Positions 32,929 to 43,267 of a stretch of DNA of 64,000 nucleotides are shown here, one piece after another. The notes beneath the pieces are model-generated. The model ran no database searches. It had not been told where the DNA came from and was given only the letters and a program-made list of their open reading frames with translations. Numbering within the stretch: the first letter of the stretch is position 1; each line of letters begins with the position of its first letter. The translations under genes and the position numbers were made by a program. Source of the stretch: Gnomoniopsis sp. IMI 355080 (taxonomy: Eukaryota > Ascomycota > Sordariomycetes > Diaporthales > Gnomoniaceae); NCBI GenBank assembly GCA_027946555.1, contig JAPEVC010000147.1, forward strand, positions 1-64,000, given 5' to 3'.

Positions 32929-34630
32929 ATGGAATTTGCCAAAACGTCACCAGAGAGTCACAGTGAAGGGGAACTAGGCGTCCCAGATGCAGATACAGGC
33001 GAAGTCAGCGCCGATTTGGCATACAACGAGGCCAAGTTGGTACGATCCCTGTCCCAACGTTATCTAGTAAGTAATCACGTCCAAACTGGGATACCTACCT
33101 TTCACGTCGATATGGCGGTATCTAAGTTGTTGTACTCGGAAGGTCATAATGGCTATCGAAGGCGTGATACGTCCAGGATACTTCATTGGCATGGGCACCG
33201 GTCTTTCTACTGCCGGCCCAGCTGGTCTGCTCCTTTGCTTTGCCCTGATTGGAAAATATCGCTGTGGACGGTCATGCAATGTTTGGGCGAGCTGGGCTCG
33301 TTCATCTTGGTGTCTGGTAACATGCTTCCCGAAAACATTCATCGAAGTCGTCCTATACTGACTCCATCTCAGGCTCCTTTGTCCATTACACATCTCGGTT
33401 CGTTGATCCCGCTGTCGGTTTTGCTTTGGGATGGAACTACTGGCTTCGTTGGGCTGGCATTATCATGGCAGCATATAGTACGTGACATAAGCATAAGATG
33501 TGCCCAGATGGAGTCGAAGCTAATTGCCTCCTTTCGGGTATCTGCAGATAATCTGGGGCCGGTGCTCACTTATTGGGTTACACCAATGCTCCGATGGGGA
33601 TGGGTGCTTCTATTTCGGTCTGTCCCATCTTGATCACGACTGGGGTCATCGGAGATCAACATATCAAATTTCGATTCTACAACAATCCAGGGCCATTCGC
33701 AAATTGTACCAGAGGCGTCTTTGAAGTTTTCGTTTCGCAGCTCTGCAGTACAGCGGCTCAGAAATAATAGGCTTAACTGCTGGAGGGTCTAGCAACCCGG
33801 CAAAAGACGTCCCCAAAGCTGTGAAAAGTGTTCTCTGGCGAATCGTTGTCATATTCATGAGTAGGGTCTTCTTCCTGACGCTGATGGTGCCCTATGATGA
33901 TCCAGACCTCCTGAGCGCGACAAGCAAGACGGCCCAGTCACCTGTTGTTATTGCCTTTGCTCATGTGGGAGCCACAGCCGGCGCCTTTGCTGTCAATGCG
34001 GTCATTGTTATCACCATTCTCTCGGCTGTCAACAGTTCGCTCTATGTTGGATCGAGAACCCTTGTGGCCCTTACTAACCAGAAGCAAGCCCCGGCCATTT
34101 TCGCGAAGACTACAGAGAAAGGTGTGTCTATATATGCTCTGGTTACTATGAACCTCACTGGGTTCCTGTCTCTTCTCAACTTATCATCCGGAGCCGGGAA
34201 ATTCTACTTTTGGGAAATCTCTACGACCGGCGTAGCCACATTCATCATATGTCGGTAACCCCTTTCCACCTAGAACTTGTGCTTTGAATACTGACTCTGA
34301 AAGGGGTCGGCATTTGTCTATCGCAAATACGTTTGCGCTAAGCCTTAGCCAAATAGGGTGTCTCGACAGATATTCTGCCATTCAAGATACGCAGCCAGGT
34401 GATCGCATGGGTCGGCCTGGTTGTTAATGTTTCTTCATTTTCTCTCAGGGCTGGACGTCATTTGCACCACGGGACTTGTTCAAGAACTCTACCATCATCA
34501 TATTCAGCATATTGGCGGTATGCTGGAAATTTCAACACAAGGCGCGCTTTGTGTGTGCTAGAGAAGCAGATCTCATCAGTTACAGGAGGAACCTAATGCA
34601 GAATTCCCACGAAGCACCTATGAGTAGGTA
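32929..34630 (+). pseudogene. Decayed amino-acid permease (YAT/APC family)
   Basis: Remnant of a fungal amino-acid/polyamine permease, a plasma-membrane protein with 12 membrane spans. It starts MEFAKTSPESHS, has a plausible first intron (33067-33142, GTAAGT...GAAG) and then the family's first helix (MAIEGVIRPGYFIGMGTG, TAGPAGLLLCFALIG). A one-base loss in an A run near 33250 shifts the frame before LWTVMQCLGELGSFILVSG. An intact second intron leads to SFVHYTSRFVDPAVGFALGW. A deletion and shift follow before IKFRFYNNPGPF, then YSGSEIIGLTAG and a long good stretch (AVNSSLYVGSRTLVALTNQ), then further stops. At least three frameshifts or stops rule out a working product. Confidence 0.8.
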
Positions 34631-37248
34631 GTTAGCAGGGTGAGAAGTTGTAGGCTCTGGACCTGTTTGTGGGTCAATGGGTATCATGAGTAAGCCACAA
34701 TAGTGAAGTCATATGGTTTAAATGGTCCAATATCAACGAAAGTTAGCACTATGAGCGGTATGTTCACATGAATTTCTATGGCGTATGAATGGCCCGGTCT
34801 TTCCATGAGCAAGAATCTGTGGCCTCTGTAACCCTAATACGCCTCAAGAAGCTGCTACACATCTCGTGCGAATGGCCAAGGTACCTATGGAGTATACTGT
34901 ATGAAATAATGCTGCTGCAACGAAGCGCGTATCAACCATGCTTCCTGAGGCCCACGAGATCCACGAGCGTGCGCAGTGAGGCATGTAGAAGCGATCGTCA
35001 AAGTAAAGCACGATTGGCATATGCTGCAAGTCCTTTCCACGCTCTGGATGCAACCACTCCTAGCCCAGCCCCTCGTACGACACAAATGCGTTCATGCAGA
35101 AGAAGGCTCTGGGCAGTCTGGCAGGTCTGGGTGCAACCACCCCTAGCCCAACCCCAGCCCAACCCCTCCTCGTACGACGACGAATGCTTTCATGCAAAAT
35201 TTGTGGGCCCTACAACACACGCATCCAACATAGTGCCTTGGTATCTACATGTTATACTACCGCACCAATCCCAGTTGTCAAGAAGAAAATACTTTTTTTC
35301 GGGGAAGCTCTCGAGCCGACGGTCCGGTAGTATCTAATATGTAATCCATGTAGGGTATGCTGTCAGGCTGCCTCAGACGAAGTAAGGCGCGTCAAGGGAA
35401 AGATTTCTCGATTACCGAAAGGTACCCTGGGTACGGTACCCAGTTAAACGCTGATCCCATCCCAACATTTACCTTGGCCAAGGGCCCAAGCTCTGGCTCG
35501 ACCACTTCTGCAACTTTGTCCTTACTAATGCGGCCAGTATGGCGTGCTTTATACTAGATATACGAGAGATCGGAAAGTACGCAGGCCGCGGATCCGAATA
35601 GACCGACCTGTTGCTTTACACGAAAGTTGTGTTGGGGGACCCGAAGGTGACCATGACGTTTTTCTAGGCTCATTCTAGACTCCCCAACAAGGGACTGCCC
35701 AAAATAAAGCGTGGATCCAGAAGCACAGCCTTGTCCAACCAAGTCGGGATAAGCCCAGAACCGTAGTTTCTACTTGCTTTTGGGAATCGAATAGTTTATA
35801 GTACCCTGTCAGCCTGTGTATACATTTTCACGCTGCGCTGGAATACGCGAGCTGCGCGTGAATGTTTGATTGGCTCGGAGTGTTATCTCCGGGAACCCGG
35901 TCGAGACGGGCAAGGGGGTGAAGTCAAAGGACAGGATGGCGGGATGACTCTAACCTGTGAAAAATATTTGCCTTGAATTGAAATAATGAGTTGATTTGTA
36001 AGCCTTGATCTACGGTACCTAAATCGGGAAACACTGTTTGATTTTTTTCAGAAAATGAGCTGATGCAAGAGGCAAAAGTGGTCATGCTGAAGAGGAGGCG
36101 GCCAGGTATCGGGGCAGTGCGTATTTCGGCCCTGATCATCTGCTGTCCCCAGCGGCGTCGGCAGCTCCCGCCATTGGCGCAACCCGCATCCTGTCGCAAG
36201 GTATCTAGTACTTGCAATCTGCAAGCGGCTCTTTATAAAATATAAAATACCTACGTAATTTGGATCCATCAAGCATCGCAACAAATGAGTTGTTGCAGTA
36301 GATTAGCTCTACATAATACAGCTCCTTTCCTATTTCTAGACACAGAGATGCTAAATCGAGGAATGACTGTATTAATACTAGACCGGAGAGGATTATAGAC
36401 TTGCTAGTAGATATATATGTCTTTATCTACAAGCTTTGATAGATTGACTTTTGAGCATTCCTATATGTAGCTTCTCTGCTATTAGCAAAAGAAGTGTTGC
36501 CCTATACAGCTGATCTGTATACTCAAACTAGCCGTTCTCAGACAAAGCAATTGTCTACTATATCTAAGTGTGGCAAATCTCTAGCCAATGGGCTGGGCAG
36601 TAAACTACTTGAGTTGTCACATAGGAACTAGGTACCTGGCCCCTATGACCTCATCATGTATACCTCATTATCACCTATGAGTGGCGGCTGGTCAAACATC
36701 ATAAGAACTTTGTCTTACAAACGCAAAATTTGCTTTGTCTCATGCCTACAGTGATCGGAACTACCAGCCTACAAGACTGCAAGATCTCGATGTAAGATAG
36801 ATCAACACCTATCCTTGTTTCTAGACTAGCCAATCAGAATTCGGCATCAGATCATAAGGCAACAAGCCCTGGAGAGCAGGCTGTGAGTGTGTAGGGGAAT
36901 GGGAGAGCTCTGGAGTAGGAAGATCGAGTCAAGGGGGAGGGGGAGGCAAGTGATCACGATGCATTTTCCACGAGTCACGTGAAGGTGCTTGCCAAAGGTA
37001 GATGTAATATTATGACTATGACCAAGCGCAGTATACCTAGGTAAAGCATGAACAACACAAAGACAAAACTCGGGCACCATGTGGCACTGAGGCTCTTTGC
37101 CTTAACAACAACCAGGCTTTCGACACTAAGGAGAGTAGTTGATTGCAAATTTAATTGTACGCCTGCAATACCCAAACTCTTCTGACACAACGGGGAAGCT
37201 GGTTCTGCTTCCAATGTTTCTTTGCTTCCACTGGTATACATGTTGCCT
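34631..37248. other. Gene-free, partly AT-rich tract with a degenerate direct repeat
   Basis: About 2.6 kb without a supportable gene. Two diverged copies of a 60-80 bp unit (GCAACCACYCCTAGCCC... CGTACGACR...AATGC.TTCATGCA) lie at about 35050-35099 and 35132-35197. From about 36240 to 36850 the DNA becomes AT-rich with many TATA and CTA words, resembling RIP-degraded repeat DNA. No terminal repeats or transposase remnants were recognised. Confidence 0.45.
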
Positions 37249-40200
37249 TCACAGTGGGGGGCTAGTTGTGTGTTTGCTGGTTGACAGCTCGTCCAGCATC
37301 ACAACCTCCTTGAATCGTTGAGACAGAGCCTCGATTGATGCTGCGTTTAGATCCGTCATTGCCTTATTCAGATCGACAATGAAATGATCCTTGCTTTCTG
37401 GGAGCCCCCCCGAGAATACAGTGAAACTTCCCGCAGTCGCCCACGGCTGCCTTGGGTGGCCCTGGATGCTCGCACGGGATACTGCCCAAGTGGCACCATC
37501 AGCCTCGACTTCGTCCATGTATGCTCTGCCTTCTGCCGCTGTTATCAACCCTCGCTCTATGCCCATACTCAGCAGCCCTTGAATGATTCCGCTCACGATG
37601 GTTAACTGCGGTGCGAGAGCTTTGTACCCCTCGATACAAGCCAAGAACCAATGCACCCGTTTGCTAGCATCAGTATTGGTGCCGGTCATCTCCACGTCTT
37701 CTGTGATGGCCTTGTTTCCTGACAAAGACATTTGTTTCGATACGCAATCGTTCGCAACGTATAGCAAGGCGTTGTGCCAGAGGAAACAGCTGCGAGCGCA
37801 GGAGTACCGGGTGCGGAAAACTAGCATCAGGTGTTTCAGCTGGTTTACCGATGCAAGGCAGACGTCTTCCACAGTTCGGTTCTCGGCACTGAAGAACTCG
37901 ACTCCCAAGGATTGTGTCGGATTTTGCTGTAGAGTTGGTCGGAATAGGTCCAGGACGGCTATATGGAATTGGATGCTTCAAATGCCAAGTTAGAGGGACT
38001 GCAGCACCGAGGCAGACAAGTCGCCATAGGGATCTCAACTTACTGCACAATCGCCACATGAGGTAACATATTTTTACCTGGGCCCATTGAAATAGGAAGG
38101 GAATCGGCCCATTGAAGAAGCAACAGGTACGTCTTCTCCGCCAAGTCCAATGAAATGCGCTCGGTCGGCGCCACTCTGCGTTGGTGCAATATCCTGTTCA
38201 CCAAAGGAGCCAACCTGCAGAATTGGGTGAAGCTCTGACCCATGTAGGATGGCAAACGGAACGGCACGGTACTGCCATCATCCCGATCGATGATAGTGCC
38301 AGGTATTGGAAGCCAAGGCTGGATATTGATTGTTGCATCCCAATAGGTCGAGCCGTAGAACCTGCGGCGGAGCGAAACCAATGTCAATGCGACTGTCTTC
38401 GATGTCTGCCTTTAGGGCCACAAAGCATTCGAGGCCCCCGGTCTGGTGCATCGAATCCGCACCCAAATTTTTGGCAAAGGAGAGAGGTAAGGCACGTAAT
38501 ACTACGTGGGTAGCTAACTCACACTGTAGTGCAGAACGTGCCCCAGGCAGCATGCGCAGCGGCTCTGACATTGTTGATATTGCCGTCCAACCAAAGCCTA
38601 GCGCCGTCCTTTCGCGGTACCGCCAGGAGGCCATTCTCATGGGCCATTTGAATACCGTCGAACAGGTACCTATAGGCAATTCTTACCTGGCCATGGTAAG
38701 TTGCGGCTCCACAAAGAAGCCGCGCGGCAGCTATTGTCATCGTCGCAGACTCGAATTGTGGCCCACCCGTCTTCTCCTCGCTGTAAAGTCTTTCCGCCTC
38801 GGCGAAGAAACTATAGCTGAAATTCGCTGCTTCAGGATCGATGGCTGTGTACCCTTGCTGTGAGTTTATCCAAGTCAGAGCCAAACCAACAAAATGTGTT
38901 GTGGGCGGGTACTGCCGTACACATGCAACAGAAAGCACAGCACTCAGAAGAAGAGGAGAGCAAAAATCAGTCCTTCTGGCGACCAAGTCGTCCAAGAACA
39001 AATCCACGTCGAATAAACCTAGGATCGGGTGCTCCGTTGTCAGATAGAACGAAATAGCGCGCGCAGCGAGCTGCGACCGCACCGGGACCTGAAGCCAGTT
39101 GTGAACATTGAAAAGCGCCAATCGTGGGTCGCATAAATCGTTGAGGTTCGGGCTGGGAGAGCGCTGCTCGGAGGATGATATCGAGGAGTTCGAAGGTTCG
39201 ACGGGTCCTGGTGGTTTTCTGCGACAAAAAGTTAAGACCACTCGCCAGCGGGGTGTTTTGCACCTGTTTTTTTCGGGGTGGATCTGGCGGATTGGCGGTT
39301 TCACGGGATCAACCCACGGTGTGGCACCATGAAAAATACTGCTCAATGGGGTTGAAAAACTCTTACAAGAAATTGGTCAAATCCTCGGCTGGATCGCGCG
39401 GTCCTCCTGAACCTGGGGCGCGTGCTGCGCTCTCTACAGTTAAGATCTTTGGGGCCTCTGGCGAGATTACAGGATACAACACTGGGTGCCGAATCATCAA
39501 CTCGTATTCCACACTCAGAGTCGATGCAGGAAGGATGTCTTTGGAGCTGATAATGGTCTTGAAGGAGCGGGTCAGTAGTAAGCTCTCCTTGATGAGTCTC
39601 TCTCGCGATGAAAGACTAACCGAAGTGTTGGCTGAGGTGGACGAGGCTCTCAACCGATGGAAGAGGAGCAATGCCTGGTCTTCAGGCAGCGTCCGGACGC
39701 TTTGCAGGACATCTGCGGCGACTGCATCTCCCTGCTGCTTTCGAAGACCGTCCTTTTGTTGTCGTAGGAGGTCTAGTTCGGCTTGTTCTTCTGGTGAAAT
39801 GCCACTCGCCAGACGCGGCGTGTAGACGCACTGGGACTGGCGTTTGATGCATGTTGAGCATGATGGTCGGAGGCTGTCACACTAGGATTAAATGAACGTT
39901 AGAAGATGTGTGAGTGACTGCATGATGCAAGCGCGCTGAAGGCTAGCGAGTGCTCCCAAGCTACCGGCAGACGGAGTTGGGTGCCAAAATTCTATATACC
40001 CTGAAAGACTTTTCTCTGTTTGGGCGGGGGTCTTGTGCAAGAAACCACTGTGATGGAGGCACCTGGGTGAAGGGTAACGATCCTTAACAAAACCCAGCCC
40101 AAGTCTGGGCCAGTCATGTTGGAGGGCGTCAACATCGACCACTGTCTGGCGTCTCCGTACCCAGGTAGAGGTACTTACGTACCCGACCATGGGCCAAGAG

Positions 40201-40850
40201 CGAGCGGCTCCCGTTAAGATCTCCCCTCGGGAATTTGCCCTCGGGTCACCCACAGGGCCTCCGCCCAAACATTTCTAGCTTACAGGAGCCTCGGGGTCGA
40301 GCACGACTGACTGCTGGACGACATGGGAGATTGCGTGTCTCTGCTATGAGTCGCGACGGTGTTCTAGGCAACTCTAGCTAACGCCGTCCTCTTCTGATCA
40401 TCTGGCAAGTCTAATGCACAGGCAGCTCGAGGCCCCCCAGCCTTGCAGCTAGCCGGGCCAGCAAAAGACAAGGTCTCCAGGGGTCTCTTCCAACAGGGAA
40501 ATCTCAGGGACGCTCTTCACATAGTGTGGCTGTCACGATCCCGGGTGAGAATACGCTAGGTGGATGTAGGTGGGCCCAGCGCAAGTTATTTCTGACTACG
40601 CTGGTACCCTCTGCCTGTAACCTCGAAGCGGATTGGAGGAATAGGTGGTATTTAGAAGAGACTGGAAGTTCCTCACCGCAGATTTTCTGGCCCGACAGGC
40701 ATCACATGCAAAACGTCCTGTTCCCGCTCTTTTCTGCCGCTTAGGAGGCAGGTCCGACGACGCCCTTGTATGGCTAGGAGAGCTGCTGCTGCTGCTGCTG
40801 CTAGGTGCAGGCAGGATAGGCGTATACTGCTTCTTGCCAGACCCATCCAT
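37249..40850 (-). CDS. Zn(II)2Cys6 transcription factor with fungal_trans domain
   Basis: Regulator of about 820 residues in five exons: 40677-40850, 39367-39881, about 38525-39218, about 38044-38396 and 37249-37975. The other introns are 148, about 128 and 68 bp, but the first is 795 bp, very long for this genome, and it cuts the zinc cluster between its third-Cys spacing and the third Cys. After joining, Cys49, 52, 59, 66, 69 and 76 make a perfect C-X2-C-X6-C-X6-C-X2-C-X6-C. A basic stretch (PPKRQKRAG) precedes it. The middle part (SPSPNLNDLCDPRLALFNV, HPILGLFD, then IQFHIAVLDLFRP after the last intron) is the fungal-specific domain. The third intron's borders are uncertain by a few bases. 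A poly-Ser run of eight is near the N-terminus. It lies 8 kb beyond the synthase behind the pseudogenes, so it is probably not the cluster regulator; its targets are unknown. Confidence 0.82.
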
Positions 40851-42190
40851 GGGCCTTTAGGATCAGGAGCGGTCCGCCCCGATGTAGCACAGCTGGACGA
40901 GGGGCCCCAGGAGGGTGTGGGTATGGGGTTAGTTCGAGGCCTGCGTCGTTAGGTATTCGGTAGCAAGACACGTGCCAATTTCCAAAAGTAGTCTTCACCC
41001 TTCCTGATCAGTCTTGGTGCACGCCTATATTACCAAACAATCGCTCACCAAAGACTTCCTTTCCAACAAGCACGAACGCAGCAACAAAAAAGACCCTTCC
41101 TCAGTAACCAGTGACGACGAATTTTACAGGCAAGTCTAGGATCGAGATGACTATTAGTGATTCGCCCCCAGCCGATGAACCTGCGCCTGGGAGATGTGAT
41201 GGTACAACCAAGCACGGCCCCGGGGGAAAGAAAAAGTCGCCTCACGCGTCGAGTTGCGTCTCTGCTAATGATAGCACCGATGACCACTTCGCCTCCCCTC
41301 GGAACGGTACTTATGAATGGACAGGTTCAGGCGCATGCGCGGTTGGTGAGAAATGATTAAGTGGGTAGATAGACACACCAGATTAGGTCGTGCTCCAGGA
41401 TTAGGTAGTCTGGCACAATTGTTGTAGAGACGTGTTTGACAGCTGAATGCTAAGTTCCAACAGACGGGAAGTCCACAAGATGGACCAATCAGCATTCGAT
41501 GTGATGCGTCATATGCCCCCTTGGCAATACAGTACCTGGACTATGAGCCTCGCAACTTCGCGCGGCCTCAGTGCGTTTTAAGCGATTGCCTACAAGGATC
41601 GCTCCCCCATACCTACAAGATCTCCATTTGAGCCTTTTCACATTTAGAATAACGTATGAGGATACCTAATGCAGTGATTGTCTCTCATTTGTGCATTTTA
41701 ATTTTTGTGCATTTTAACTCTTGATGAAAAGTTTGCCCGATATCTAGCTTGACTACATGAAGACCCATGGAAACCATTGCAGTCCTTCCATCAACAGACT
41801 TTGAAAACGAACGGCATTAAAAGGGTAATGTGCTTCATGAGAGAAGACGGAGAGCTTTGTTGTAATTTGGTCAAACGTGACTCCGTTGGAAAGAAGAAAA
41901 ACGACCAACCTACCAAGCTGTCTCCACTATCCTCTCGTCATGGGTATCGTTTCTTTGCCATGCTCTAGCTGGAGACCCTAAGCGCCTGATGTTTAAAACT
42001 TTGGTACATATTATCGTTCACCATGTTTCCCTTGCGTCCAGTCCTCTTGGGTCCATCCACCGACCCGAATTCCCATCCCGACACCGTCCCATGGAGTCTC
42101 CTGTCCAGAATTCCGAGCAGTCACTGTGGCGCCTTCGGTAAAAAAAAAAAAAAAGTTCTCTCTTGGCGGCGATCAACAACCCAAGCTGAG
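40851..42190. other. Intergenic, upstream of the Zn2Cys6 gene
   Basis: About 1.3 kb between the start of the Zn2Cys6 gene and the 3' end of the bZIP gene, both on the minus strand. It includes an A15 run at about 42140-42154. No gene is supported. Confidence 0.45.
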
Positions 42191-43267
42191 TCAGGAGAAG
42201 GAGTGGTGACGCCCAAAGCCAGGCGGATTTGTCCAGGCCGCGATTCGACCTTGACTTGACGCGTAGTTGACTGAAGAGCCTTCGCCAATACTCCGCGCTG
42301 CATTTCTGAGGTATTGCTGAATGACGTCACAGTTACAATTCCCGTGGAGGAGGAGCTGGTTCTTGAGCGCAAGCACTTCCTCACGCAGGTCGGCGACAGT
42401 CTTTGACAGCTCCATGTGTTCCAGACTTGCGGCCCGTTCGGTTGCTTCCAATTGGGCCATGGCAGCTTTGGTTTTTTCTCGGCACTTGATGGCTGCCCCG
42501 CGGCTCCTCAGACGCTGAGACTTTGATGGGATAGTAGGCGCCCTAGGCGGTGTCTGGGCGAGGTCGGGCTCTGGCTGTGCCATCGGAGTTGTGTGTGTGG
42601 TAGCATCAGACTGGGCTTGCTCCAGAGGGTTGCTCCCGGCTGATTGGGACGAATAGACAACGCTGCTCCTTCGGGACGACTCCATAGCCGCTATAGTAGA
42701 CAATGAGCCTGTCACACTGCTGTATTGACTTGGCGATGTCGATACTCCCTGTTCTCGAGGCATCCGATACGTTTCAAAATCTGTCAGTACCGATTCGAAT
42801 GGGTCGAATCCTGGAGCTACAGGTATCGCTCCGTATTGGTCCATGGCACTCAAGCCCGCCGGCGGCCTTTCTGCTTCGGTGTGAATGTCGTGATTCCAGG
42901 GCTGCGAAAGTAGGACCTCTCCATTGAGGTCCGGTGAGGCTTTGGGCAAGCCATACTGCAAAGACGCCTCGACAAGGCCCTCCTGCAGATAAAGGCCATC
43001 AGCCCCTTCGGGCATGAATGTGTTGGTTTTCTGGTTTCTCGGCAGAGTGCTGCTTACGCCGTCAAAGGTGGCGAAGTCGATGCCATCAGGAGCTAGAAGG
43101 CTCACGGTAGGGTGCTCGAAAGAATATGGTGGTATCGTGGCATCGTGACGGGCACTATGTTGCCATGGTTCGTGGCCGGGAAAAGGAACGCTTGATGAGC
43201 CGGCTTGGGCTGCTTGGCCAAACGACATAAATTCTTTTTGCGCCAACGAAGAACGTTGTGGTGTCAT
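42191..43267 (-). CDS. bZIP transcription factor (ATF/CREB-like)
   Basis: Leucine-zipper DNA-binding protein of 358 residues from the ATG at 43267, one exon. The C-terminal bZIP (about residues 243-305) has the basic region QRLRSRGAAIKCREKTKAA, close to the N-x2-A-A-x2-C-R family signature but with Gly in place of the usual Asn. A zipper with leucines in L-E-...-L-...-V-...-L spacing and the tail HGNCNCDVIQQYLRNAA follow, as is typical of fungal Atf/CREB relatives. The N-terminal two-thirds are Ser/Pro/Gln-rich. The frame stays open upstream to 43420 without an ATG, so an extra 5' exon is possible. Such proteins govern stress and development and sometimes secondary metabolism; the targets here are unknown. 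Confidence 0.82.
   Translation of the reverse strand: MTPQRSSLAQKEFMSFGQAAQAGSSSVPFPGHEPWQHSARHDATIPPYSFEHPTVSLLAPDGIDFATFDGVSSTLPRNQKTNTFMPEGADGLYLQEGLVEASLQYGLPKASPDLNGEVLLSQPWNHDIHTEAERPPAGLSAMDQYGAIPVAPGFDPFESVLTDFETYRMPREQGVSTSPSQYSSVTGSLSTIAAMESSRRSSVVYSSQSAGSNPLEQAQSDATTHTTPMAQPEPDLAQTPPRAPTIPSKSQRLRSRGAAIKCREKTKAAMAQLEATERAASLEHMELSKTVADLREEVLALKNQLLLHGNCNCDVIQQYLRNAARSIGEGSSVNYASSQGRIAAWTNPPGFGRHHSFS

Noticed and set aside
36240..36850. Transposon in the AT-rich tract
   Set aside because: No terminal repeats, target-site duplication or transposase similarity could be seen; only composition suggests a degraded repeat.
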